Part shown: positions 19,098-27,744 of the stretch, piece by piece
How the letters are laid out: each line of letters starts with the position of its first letter
Position numbering within the stretch: position 1 is the stretch's first letter
From: Pirellulaceae bacterium
GTDB lineage: Bacteria > Planctomycetota > Planctomycetia > Pirellulales > Pirellulaceae
Assembly: GCA_019636375.1 (NCBI GenBank)
Contig: JAHBXS010000006.1
Span: forward strand, 1-64,000
DNA length: 64,000 bases
Reading direction: 5' to 3'
Translations under genes and position numbers: made by a program
The notes under the pieces: generated by a model
What the model was told of the DNA's origin: nothing
Seen by the model: only the letters and a program-made list of their open reading frames with translations
The model's database searches: none

Positions 19098-22000
19098 ATG
19101 TCCGCTTTGGTCAAACGTGAATATTTACCGGCTTTGAAAGTCGTTGAAAGACGCGATAATGCAAAGATGACAAGACCCGAAGACAACTTATCGAAAGAGC
19201 ATCAGCCGACGCAAGATTCGTTGCCTACCGGTTCGCCCATGAATGCAGACATCCCGGATGAGGACGTCGACGCCGGGTTAGTCGCAGCTTTTGGTCAGAG
19301 CCGATTGCAATCAGAAACGGAAAAAGTGCGACGCGCCATCTACGCATCTGGCGATACGATTGCAAATCGGTATCGGCTCATCGAGCAAATCGGCGAAGGC
19401 GGAATGGGAACGGTATGGTATGCCGAGCAATTGGTGCCCGTGAAACGCAAGGTTGCAATCAAACTGATTAAGCCTGGTTTGGACTCGCAAAGCGTCCTTG
19501 CTCGTTTCGATGCCGAACGTCAAGCGTTAGCATTGATGGATCACCCCAACATCGCCAGAGTCTTTGATGGTGGCATTACGGACTTGGGACACCCCTTTTT
19601 CGTCATGGAATTAGTGCGTGGAACGGCGATTACAACTTGGTGCGACGAAAATCGAAAGGGCCTGCGCGAACGGCTGGAACTGATGATCCCAGTGTGCCAA
19701 GCGATTCAACACGCTCACCAAAAAGGGATTATCCACCGCGACATCAAGCCGTCCAACATTATGGTTGCGCTTTTCGACGGTAAACCGGTTCCCAAAGTAA
19801 TCGACTTTGGCGTGGCCAAAGCATTCGGCACGACATTGACGGACATGTCGCTGCACACCGACTACGGCGCGGTGGTCGGAACTGCGGAGTACATGTCGCC
19901 GGAGCAAGCCGAACTGAATAACCTGGACATCGATACACGCAGCGACGTTTATTCGCTGGGGGTGTTGATGTACGAATTGCTGGCTGGCTCTCCACCCTTT
20001 TCGCGAGGTGACTTGGCTGAACGGGGCTGGCACGAGATTTTGCGAGTCATTCGCGAAGTTGATCCGCAGCGACCTAGCGTGAAATTGTCGACATCGAAGG
20101 CGCGGGCCAACATCGCTGCGATGCGCAGCATTGAGCCAGCAGCATTGGGAAAACTGCTCAAGTCGGAATTAGATTGGATCGTCATGAAGTCGCTCGAGAA
20201 GGAACGCTCGCGGCGTTATGAATCGGCATCGGCGATGGCGAGTGACTTACTGCGTTACCTAAGTGATGAAACAGTTGAAGCTTGTCCGCCCAGTTGGAAC
20301 TATCGGTTTCGCAAGTTCGAGCAGCGTCATCGCTGGCAAGTCATTGGCAGCCTTTTATTTCTGGTGACTTTGGTGGCTGGCATCATCGGTACTTCCTGGG
20401 GGTTGATTCGCGCGGAATCTCAACGAAAGGTTGCTGAACAAGCTAGAAAAATCGCTGATGAAAGAGCCGAAGGCGAGCGACTTGCCAAACTGGATGCGCA
20501 GCGACATCAAAAACTCGCTGAAGAAGCAGAAGACGAGACGCTGGAAAGTTTTCGTGCAAGTACAGATAGTGGGATTGAAGACCTGCTCGGATCGAAGTTG
20601 GAATTCGGCCCTCAGGAACGGCGGTATCTCGAAACCACGCTTCGTCGATGGCAGGCATTCGCTGATCGCCAAGGAGATGATGCGCGCAGCCTTGCGATTC
20701 GGGCCGAGGGGCACTATCGCGTAGGAGGCATCCAGCATTTCTTTGGCGACACCGGAGAAGCCAAGAAAGCGATTACAGACAGTATTGCGATCTGGGAGTT
20801 GCTGGTGGAAAATTTTCCCACCGTAGCGCGTAATCAACTCGGTCTCGCCAAGGCGCGTATCTTGTTGGCAAAGGATTACATGGGCCAAAAGGATTTTGAG
20901 AACGCAGAAGCCCAGTACAGGCGGACCGTTGAAAGTTGTAAGCAACAGATGTCGAACTTTCCTTTTGACAACACTTTTGCTCTGACTTTAGGAGAAGCTC
21001 ATACCGAACTCGCGCGTCTGTTGAGTGAACTGGAAAGAATCTCGGAAGCTGAAGATGAATACAAACAAGGATTGCAGGTTCTTGAAAAACTGGCCACAGA
21101 TTTTCCCCAGGAAGCGGAGTATCGTTTTAAGGTTGCCCGATCTCAATCTAATCTCGGAAACCTTCTTTCTGATCTTGGCCGTCACTCTGAAGCTGAAAAG
21201 TTAATCAGCGCCGCATTGGCCACATCTATATCATTGGTGGCTGACTACCCGGACGATTCGTATTATCAAAGAGATTTGGCCGATCGTCACATCTCGCTAG
21301 GTCGGTTGTTGTGCTATTACTTTTTTAGGCTCGAAGAAGGAATTGAACATTTTCGGTCAGGAGTGGAAATCTATGAGAAATTGGCTGCTGAGTTTCCGTC
21401 AGTGATCGTCTATCGTAAAGACTTGGCGGAGGGCTACAACCTAATGGCAGGGGTATTGAAATATCAAGGAAAATTTGACGAGGCAACAAGACAGCTCCGC
21501 ACCTCGGTTAAGCTCAACGAGAGACTTTACAACGACTATCCAAACAGTGACGAACACCGATTCGCCTTGAGCATGAGCTATGTAGGATTGGGGGAATTAG
21601 TTAAAGACCAGGGAAACCCGGAAGAGAGCCTCAATTGGTACAACAAGGGAATTGAGTTAGTTGGGTCGATTGAGGAGTCTCATGAGCATACGACGCAATC
21701 ACGCAATACCTTAATCGCCTGCCTGATTGGGCGTGCTTATGCGCTCGCCGAATTGAAACAGGATAAGCCATCCGACTGGGAAGCTGTTCGCGAGAGTATT
21801 CGACCCGATGGGACTCAGAAAATTCAAATTGTTCGGGCGATTTTGCTATTGAGAGCAGGAAACGTCAAAGATTCGTTAGCTGAAATGGACGAGTTAATTC
21901 GCATGGCGAACAATACCGATCCCGATTCCCCTTGGAACTCCAGTCACTGGTACGACGCGGCTTGTTTCTTCTCCATCGCCTGCACCAAGGCTCCAGATCG

Positions 22001-22181
22001 CCAGCAGGAATTCGTTATTCGGGCAATCGAGCTGCTGAATCGGGCGATTGAGTCTGGTTATGTCAACATTGAACATATGATGCGAGATACGGATCTCAGT
22101 CCGCTCCGAGACACTGAGGAATTCAAAGAACTTTTGGAAAACTTTAGGTACAAGTTGAACTCAAACCCCGATAAACCATGA
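19098..22181 (+). CDS. Transmembrane Ser/Thr protein kinase with TPR repeats
   Basis: A 1027-residue Hanks-type kinase. The kinase domain covers about 90-400: GEGGMGTVW at 99-107, catalytic Lys122 in VAIK, HRDIKPSN, DFGVAK and GTAEYMSPEQ. One TM helix follows near 415-435, then a helical linker and a long TPR-like region (about 500-1000) with repeated 'A..YR..L..' pairs that should lie outside the membrane or serve as a protein scaffold. All catalytic residues are present. A GGAA element precedes the ATG; Met24 is an alternative. Its TGA overlaps the start of the sigma-factor gene (ATGA), which points to coupled expression and a signalling link. Confidence 0.93.
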   Translation: MSALVKREYLPALKVVERRDNAKMTRPEDNLSKEHQPTQDSLPTGSPMNADIPDEDVDAGLVAAFGQSRLQSETEKVRRAIYASGDTIANRYRLIEQIGEGGMGTVWYAEQLVPVKRKVAIKLIKPGLDSQSVLARFDAERQALALMDHPNIARVFDGGITDLGHPFFVMELVRGTAITTWCDENRKGLRERLELMIPVCQAIQHAHQKGIIHRDIKPSNIMVALFDGKPVPKVIDFGVAKAFGTTLTDMSLHTDYGAVVGTAEYMSPEQAELNNLDIDTRSDVYSLGVLMYELLAGSPPFSRGDLAERGWHEILRVIREVDPQRPSVKLSTSKARANIAAMRSIEPAALGKLLKSELDWIVMKSLEKERSRRYESASAMASDLLRYLSDETVEACPPSWNYRFRKFEQRHRWQVIGSLLFLVTLVAGIIGTSWGLIRAESQRKVAEQARKIADERAEGERLAKLDAQRHQKLAEEAEDETLESFRASTDSGIEDLLGSKLEFGPQERRYLETTLRRWQAFADRQGDDARSLAIRAEGHYRVGGIQHFFGDTGEAKKAITDSIAIWELLVENFPTVARNQLGLAKARILLAKDYMGQKDFENAEAQYRRTVESCKQQMSNFPFDNTFALTLGEAHTELARLLSELERISEAEDEYKQGLQVLEKLATDFPQEAEYRFKVARSQSNLGNLLSDLGRHSEAEKLISAALATSISLVADYPDDSYYQRDLADRHISLGRLLCYYFFRLEEGIEHFRSGVEIYEKLAAEFPSVIVYRKDLAEGYNLMAGVLKYQGKFDEATRQLRTSVKLNERLYNDYPNSDEHRFALSMSYVGLGELVKDQGNPEESLNWYNKGIELVGSIEESHEHTTQSRNTLIACLIGRAYALAELKQDKPSDWEAVRESIRPDGTQKIQIVRAILLLRAGNVKDSLAEMDELIRMANNTDPDSPWNSSHWYDAACFFSIACTKAPDRQQEFVIRAIELLNRAIESGYVNIEHMMRDTDLSPLRDTEEFKELLENFRYKLNSNPDKP

Positions 22182-22858
22182 GTCACAAGCCTAGTCCTCC
22201 AGCAGAAAATGCTACGAGTTGGACATTGATCCACGCGGCTGCGGATGGGTCCAAGTCTGCCCTCGACCAGTTCGGCCAGCGTTACGAGCAGGCTGTGCGG
22301 AACTGCTTGGCGGCTCGATGGAATCGGTCCCCTCGAATCTCGCTGATTGACGATGCGGTTCAGGAGGTCTTCATTGAGTGCATTCGCCCTGGCGGTGCTT
22401 TGTCCAAAGCCAATAGCCAATATCCCGGCGGTTTCCGTGCTTTTCTGTTCGGCGTGATGCGAAATGTCATGTTGCGATTTGAGTCTAAACCGTTGCCTGG
22501 ATTTGCCGAGGTTCCAGATGTCGTGGGCGATGACGGGACCGTCGGGGAAATCTTTGATCGCGAATACGCGCAACTCATCGTCAAAGAAGCTTCTGTGCGA
22601 CAACAGGAAAATGCCCAATCACAAGGAGATGCTGCGGTACGACGAGTTGAATTGTTGCATTTGCGATTCTACGACGGATTGCCGATTCGAGAAATCGCCA
22701 ACCGCTGGTCGGTCGATTCTGCGTGGCTGCATCGTCAATATGCCAAAGCTCGCGAAGAATTTTTGGCGGCACTTCTCGAAGTCGTCGCCGCCAGTCAACC
22801 CTCGGCAACCGATGCCGAAAATCTGGCAACCTGCAAGGAGTTGCTAGGCATGCTTTAG
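22178..22858 (+). CDS. ECF-type sigma-70 family RNA polymerase sigma factor
   Basis: A 226-residue sigma factor. The region-2 segment includes 'DDAVQEVFIECIRPGG' and 'FRAFLFGVMRNVMLRF', where ECF sigma factors melt the -10 element. Region 4 contains the helix-turn-helix 'LHLRFYDGLPIREIANRWSVDSAWLHRQYAKAREEF', which contacts the -35 element. It directs transcription of an unknown regulon. It overlaps the upstream kinase gene by 4 bp. No anti-sigma gene is adjacent, so control by kinase phosphorylation, as proposed for kinase-linked ECF groups, is a reasonable inference. The gene converges on the histidine decarboxylase gene, 17 bp away. Confidence 0.88.
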   Translation: MSHKPSPPAENATSWTLIHAAADGSKSALDQFGQRYEQAVRNCLAARWNRSPRISLIDDAVQEVFIECIRPGGALSKANSQYPGGFRAFLFGVMRNVMLRFESKPLPGFAEVPDVVGDDGTVGEIFDREYAQLIVKEASVRQQENAQSQGDAAVRRVELLHLRFYDGLPIREIANRWSVDSAWLHRQYAKAREEFLAALLEVVAASQPSATDAENLATCKELLGML

Positions 22859-22875
22859 GCCAACCCAATCAAGGC

Positions 22876-24087
22876 TCATTCGTTTTGCTCCCACCAGTTG
22901 AGGTAGCTGTCCAGGAACTGCCCAATTAACGCATCAGTAACATTGGGCATCACAATTGCGTGCGCCTCACCACAATTGCAGGCGAGCTGGAAATTGTTGA
23001 CAATTTCTTCTGACGGCTGCGGAAATACGACGGTTAGCGAATTGGGATTGCACAGAACGGGAACTCCCGCCTGTTTCAAAACGGTAACCATAGCGACAGT
23101 CCGAGCGATGCAATTCTCGATGTCTTGTCGATAACCACTTAACCCATGCCCCAGCAGTCGTGCCCAGATGGCAAGCACGGCGTGACCGTTGCGAGAACCC
23201 ATTAGCGTCGTATCGTTCGACCTCAAATAAGCAACTGCCGATGCAACGCGATCCACCATTGAACGTTTGGCAATCAAAACACCGCAAGGCATCGGTGTGC
23301 CGATCATTTTGTGACCTGAAGTCGAAATTGAGTCGATTCCATGTCGAAAACTGGGCTGGATTGCGAACGGTACATTGTCAACAAACGGCAGAACCATCGC
23401 ATTGAGTGCTCCATCCACATGAACATAACGACGACTCGGTCCGTAGCCCGCTTCATCCAGAACTCTCATCGCGTCTCCGATATTGTCGTGAGCTCCTTTG
23501 ACCGTTGTCCCGCACGTTAAGGCCAATATCACCGGTCGCCCGTTGAGGTCGGCTAGAGTACTTCTCAGTGCATCCATTGAAAACTCGCCGTTGGGCAGGC
23601 TCGCCACTTGTCGCGCTTCGATGCGTAGTATTCTGGCTGCCTTGGGAATCGAGTAGTGGGCGTCATCGCTGTAAAGTAGTACAGCATCCGGAAACGCTTC
23701 ACGACCCAAATAGAGGGCCCAGAAATTCCCCTCGGTGCCACTGGCTCCAACTGAACCCCAATACTGCTCCTCGTCGTCACATTGCCATAGACGCATTAAC
23801 CAAGAAACCGCTTGAAGTTCGAGATCACACACTTCTGATCCAAAATGGGAACCGATGTATGGATCACCCAAATTGTTGATCAGGTAGTCGTTTAAGGTAG
23901 CAGGAACCGCAGCGCGGCCAACCAAATTGTAGGGGTATCCAAGATGAGTCGTATGGGCATCGCGTATTCGATTTTCGACATTGTAGACCGTATGTTCAAC
24001 TGACGGTCGAACGCCGCGCAACTCAATCGCTGAATGTATTGGGCTAATGACTCGCTGGGCGTCGCTCGGCCGGACTTTGGCTATCAT
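22876..24087 (-). CDS. hdc: PLP-dependent histidine decarboxylase
   Basis: Converts histidine to histamine and CO2. The 403-residue protein is a group II PLP decarboxylase and is close in pattern to the Morganella/Klebsiella histidine decarboxylases. It has 'WGSVGASGTEGN', 'YSDDAHYSIPKAARIL', 'GTTVKGAHDNI', 'VDGALNAMVLPFV' and the cofactor Lys in 'STSGHKMIGTPMPCG', followed by 'GSRNGH'. The start is set at the ATG at 24087, with a GGAG ribosome-binding site 8 nt upstream; a longer frame reaches 24129. It stands alone and no histidine/histamine antiporter lies beside it. Substrate identity is inferred from family similarity; other aromatic or amino acid substrates cannot be excluded. Confidence 0.85.
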   Translation of the reverse strand: MIAKVRPSDAQRVISPIHSAIELRGVRPSVEHTVYNVENRIRDAHTTHLGYPYNLVGRAAVPATLNDYLINNLGDPYIGSHFGSEVCDLELQAVSWLMRLWQCDDEEQYWGSVGASGTEGNFWALYLGREAFPDAVLLYSDDAHYSIPKAARILRIEARQVASLPNGEFSMDALRSTLADLNGRPVILALTCGTTVKGAHDNIGDAMRVLDEAGYGPSRRYVHVDGALNAMVLPFVDNVPFAIQPSFRHGIDSISTSGHKMIGTPMPCGVLIAKRSMVDRVASAVAYLRSNDTTLMGSRNGHAVLAIWARLLGHGLSGYRQDIENCIARTVAMVTVLKQAGVPVLCNPNSLTVVFPQPSEEIVNNFQLACNCGEAHAIVMPNVTDALIGQFLDSYLNWWEQNE

Positions 24088-24681
24088 GGCATTTCTCCGT
24101 TGAATTTGGTTTGTGTTGATGCTCTCCAAACTAATTCAACGAGAAATGAATTTTCACCTCGGAAATATTCTTAGAAAATGACTTGTAAATGGGAAATCAC
24201 GAGATGATTTGTTGACAACCTTCTAAGAACTTGAACAGTTCCGAAAATTTGACCCATGAAAATTTACGGCAGTTTAGCAGACTATTTCTTGGTCGCGAGG
24301 CAGGATCGCGCGTCTTTAGAACAGCATGGCGACTTACGCTCGGGAATACTCGACAACATCTCTCTTTAATTAACCAATCGGAGGCAGAATGTGGAACGAT
24401 AGAGCGAGAGACTCATCTCGAACGCTTCATTAGTTGATGGACATACGGCGACCGTTGGGTTCGCCAAGCACCCTGTCTTTCTCGCCTATAAACTTCAATA
24501 GCCAACAATTTTGTCTTTTTGGAAACTTTTCCGCATTTTCCGCAGATGAAATTTGCTTGGGGAGTGAAGTAGATTCTGAGCAGCTTGGTCGGCGATCGGT
24601 CAAGCTAAACAGACTATGAGCACACCAGGCAATTTCTAACCGTTGGCCGTTTGAAATGCCCAGCGACGAGGACACCCAATT
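24088..24681. other. Divergent intergenic region
   Basis: About 590 bp between divergent genes. A 68-codon frame at 24231-24437 and overlapping frames near 24430-24675 on both strands show no motifs and are probably chance. No repeat or RNA gene recognised. Confidence 0.4.
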
Positions 24682-26940
24682 ATGACTATTTCCGGACAGT
24701 TAATGCGTCTAATCTATGATTTTCTTCGCGAGTGTCGGCGGCCCCGTTCAAAAAAAATTACTGCGATTCGAATTCCAGCAGATTCTGAGAACCGCGGTGT
24801 TATCGGCAAGCTCGGGTTCGCACTGGCGATATTTGTTTCCATTTTCCAAACCAACCTGCTGGATGCTCAAGATCGCAACTGGTCGAACGGAACCAACATC
24901 AACCCTTGGTATGACGTGGGGTCAAACTGGATTGGCGGCAATTTTCCAAATTCGACCGAGACCGCAGTTTTTGGGCTGCCAGGCAACTATCAGGTTTGGT
25001 GGGATTCTAACACAGCATCCATTGCACCCAGTGTTGGTCGCGTGCGTATAACATCAGGGACCGTTAATTTCCTGAATCAAAGCACACTGCCAACTCAACA
25101 TCTTTTCACAATTAACCTTGGTAACCAGCATGATGGCTTCCAATTGAACTCGTCCGCTTTGCGCGTGAATGGAATACACATGAGGAGTCTCGTTGGTGGA
25201 TCACTTACGTCTGGAGTCGACCTTTCCTACCTGATGGTGGATGGTGCTCATACGTCCGGAACCAAAGTGTCATTCCTGGGAAATGGCTTGCGAGTCAACT
25301 CGGGAAATGTCGATGTCTTGGCAGGCGGGGTTTTGGAGACTGCTTCTACTCAATATCAGCAGGGTTTCTTGAATGTTTCAGGAAACGGTTCCACCTGGAA
25401 TGCGGGTTCTGTGACCTTGGGAACAACTGGAGGCGGCGGAACAACAAGCAATATTACAGTTCAGAACGGTGGAACGATGAATTCAAGCAGTGTGACCGTT
25501 TTTGGGCCAGGCATGGGGAGTACGATTCATGTAGCCGGAGTGAACTCGGGACTGACAAACTCCGGTGTGTTTAACGTCGCGAATGGAAGAATCATCGTTG
25601 AGAATCATGGCGAAGTAAATTCGTCAAGTGTGATGCTGGGAACCAACGGCACAGGTCGCGCAATCGTGAACAGCGAAGGTTCGTTGAATATATATGGCAA
25701 TTTGAACCTGGGGAGTGTATCCGGCACTGCAGGGATCGTCGAAATTGGTGGCAACGGAGTCGTGAACGTCACCGGTAACACCACGATCACGGCGAGCAGC
25801 GAAGTCGTACTTGATGGCGGCCGTTTTGAATTTGGAACCATGGACATGGCTGGCATGAGCCGCATCTCTGGGACCAGCGGCTCGCTGGCGGGAACCATTA
25901 ATCATACAGGCTACACCAATGTCGCCTCGCTTACTGCGTTTCAAGGCTCAAGCCTTGTCATGACTGATGTGATTCACTGGAACTCTGGTGGACTGTATGG
26001 CAATGCAGCTCTCGGCAATAGTATCGTCAACACGTCGAGCGGCGAAGTCGAGACGTTAGGAAACGAAAGGATGCGTTTTGCGGGTTCAGGAACTAACGCA
26101 GGTCGTATGAACATCTTCGGGGGACAACTTCGGTTTGGAATGCACTTCTATAACGCGCCCACCGCCGAATTAAACAATTTCGGTCATACGTTCTCGGCGA
26201 GTCAAGTCTGGAACGCCGCAGGAGGCATGATTTCCGGTCGTGGCCAGTTCATGGCGGCCAACGGATGGACAAATTTGGGTGTGATGGCGTTTAGTAATGG
26301 CACCACCGATATTCATGGCAATGTCATCAACCAAATGGGCGGAAAAATTATCACGAGCGGTAACGGTACGACGACGTTTTACGGGGACGTTATTCACAAT
26401 GGCAGTGAAATCAGAACATCGGCCGGCAGCTCGACCGTTTTCTTCGGGGGGTTGACTGGATCGGGAGCATTGACGGGCTCAGGTTCTGTATTTGTTGAAG
26501 GTGACTTGCGTCCCGGAAATAGTCCTGGAACCATAAGCTTTGGCGGCAATTTGATTTTATCGTCCTCAGCAATGACCACAATCGAGTTGGGAGGTATTGA
26601 TTTTGAAAAATATGACCGACTACTCGTCTCGGGCGACCTGTTCTTGGATAATAGTCAATTGAATGTCGAATTGTGGGACGGCTTTACACTGGGTAACAAC
26701 ATGGAGTTTTTGATCGCAGAAATTGGTGGTAATCGTTTCGGAACGTTTGCGAGCCTATCCGAAGGTGCTTTGGTCGGGAGATTTGGAGGACATGATCTGT
26801 TCATTACTTACAACGCTGGGGTTGGCAACGGGATTGCTCTGTTCACAGGTGTTCCCGAACCTTCAGCAGCAGTCCTAGTAGCCATCCTCGCCACTTCGTT
26901 CTGTTTCAGACGCCGAAGAGAAACTTCATTCCAGGGATAA
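24682..26940 (+). CDS. PEP-CTERM sorting-signal surface protein with beta-helix-like repeats
   Basis: A 752-residue exported protein. After a signal peptide (hydrophobic part around 46-63) come many short Gly/Asn/Thr/Ser-rich repeats, such as 'VNSSSVMLGTNGTGRAIVN' and 'GNGVVNVTGNTTI', that suggest a right-handed beta-helix passenger as in autotransporter-like adhesins. A compact domain near 640-715 precedes the C-terminal sorting signal: VPEPS, a TM stretch and the basic RRRR end. In PEP-CTERM systems an exosortase recognises this signal and the protein goes to the cell surface or biofilm matrix. The start has AGGA about 10 nt upstream. No exosortase gene is in the window. Confidence 0.9.
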   Translation: MTISGQLMRLIYDFLRECRRPRSKKITAIRIPADSENRGVIGKLGFALAIFVSIFQTNLLDAQDRNWSNGTNINPWYDVGSNWIGGNFPNSTETAVFGLPGNYQVWWDSNTASIAPSVGRVRITSGTVNFLNQSTLPTQHLFTINLGNQHDGFQLNSSALRVNGIHMRSLVGGSLTSGVDLSYLMVDGAHTSGTKVSFLGNGLRVNSGNVDVLAGGVLETASTQYQQGFLNVSGNGSTWNAGSVTLGTTGGGGTTSNITVQNGGTMNSSSVTVFGPGMGSTIHVAGVNSGLTNSGVFNVANGRIIVENHGEVNSSSVMLGTNGTGRAIVNSEGSLNIYGNLNLGSVSGTAGIVEIGGNGVVNVTGNTTITASSEVVLDGGRFEFGTMDMAGMSRISGTSGSLAGTINHTGYTNVASLTAFQGSSLVMTDVIHWNSGGLYGNAALGNSIVNTSSGEVETLGNERMRFAGSGTNAGRMNIFGGQLRFGMHFYNAPTAELNNFGHTFSASQVWNAAGGMISGRGQFMAANGWTNLGVMAFSNGTTDIHGNVINQMGGKIITSGNGTTTFYGDVIHNGSEIRTSAGSSTVFFGGLTGSGALTGSGSVFVEGDLRPGNSPGTISFGGNLILSSSAMTTIELGGIDFEKYDRLLVSGDLFLDNSQLNVELWDGFTLGNNMEFLIAEIGGNRFGTFASLSEGALVGRFGGHDLFITYNAGVGNGIALFTGVPEPSAAVLVAILATSFCFRRRRETSFQG

Positions 26941-26960
26941 TTTCGAAAATTTTCCAGTTT

Positions 26961-26990
26961 AAAAAAGAAAAAAAGAAAAAAAAAGAAAAA
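26961..26990 (+). repeat. A-rich purine tract
   Basis: Thirty consecutive purines, A with three single G residues, directly after the PEP-CTERM gene. A weak hairpin just upstream is not followed by a T-run, so this is not a standard terminator of that gene. It is probably a simple-sequence tract of no assigned role. Confidence 0.6.
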
Positions 26991-27038
26991 GGACAGGCGT
27001 TACCTTGATAGGCCGGTTGCGTGGCGTCAGGCTGATTT

Positions 27039-27495
27039 GTGAATCGCACTGAAATTGGAGACTTTGTCGTGACCGGTGCCCGTAACCAGCTCGTATGTGG
27101 CGAAGGGTTCGAGCGTCGCAAAGCTTGGATCGAAGAGCGACTAGAACTGCTGGCGGGTGTCGTCTGGATCCGGGGGTTGCCGAAAGCTGGACGGACGAAG
27201 AAGTCATCCGACGCTGGATTGCCGTCTATCCACCCCGGACGCTGGATGTTGACGATCCGAAAGTGGTTCAGATGTGAGTGGACCACGAGTGCTAGGACGC
27301 GAACAAAGTTGCCCGTTACCGGGAGCGGTTGGGGACGAGCGCGGAGTTCTGGGAATCGCCAATGAAGAAACTCCTGGGCAAGTCGCGATTGCTGGGAAGC
27401 TACTTTGCCACTCGCAGCGATCGGTTGAAAGAGATCGCCACGCGCCGAGGCGTGCATCATGTGGACAACCCGGTGGGCGGGTTGGCATCGGGATA
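27039..27495 (+). pseudogene. Decayed Y1 (REP-associated type) transposase remnant
   Basis: No intact frame, but pieces in three frames resemble the large Y1-transposase-like proteins frequent in Planctomycetota. They are 'FERRKAWIEERLELLAGV' (about 27108-27162), then after a shift 'ESWTDEEVIRRWIAVYPPR' (about 27185-27240), a stop at 27275, and in a third frame 'ARYRERLG' followed by a basic tail to 27495. The stretch that should carry the catalytic HUH motif (NHxHxVL) between the first two pieces is missing, so the gene is dead by deletion and frameshift. The tail after 27360 I could not align to the family. Identification is by eye. Confidence 0.5.
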
Positions 27496-27680
27496 ACTTA
27501 GGTCGTCTCGTCCATCATTTGAGATCAAATTCTGGCAGCCCGTTTCACCGCTGCGCATCTGGCTAGCTTTTCACAGCCATTCAGGCACAAATCAGTCCAG
27601 ATTCCACACTTCCCGCTAGGCATCCACGTCTCTCGCCTCGATTCAGCCAACGTTTTCCGGCAAACGCTGAAAACAGCCAC

Positions 27681-27735
27681 ATTAAAATAATGCATTAAAA
27701 TAATGCATGTCCTTTTCTTGTGTCTTTTCTTGTGT
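27681..27735. repeat. Two adjacent short tandem duplications
   Basis: A 13-bp AT-rich unit occurs twice at 27681-27706, and a 12-bp unit (CTTTTCTTGTGT) occurs twice at 27712-27735. They lie immediately downstream of the orphan gene's stop codon (minus strand). They look like recent slippage or repair duplications. Confidence 0.85.
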
Positions 27736-27744
27736 CCTGATTTA

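Noticed and set aside
24231-24437. 68-codon plus-strand frame between hdc and the PEP-CTERM gene
   Set aside because: No motif, no clear ribosome-binding site, and overlapping frames on both strands nearby indicate chance.
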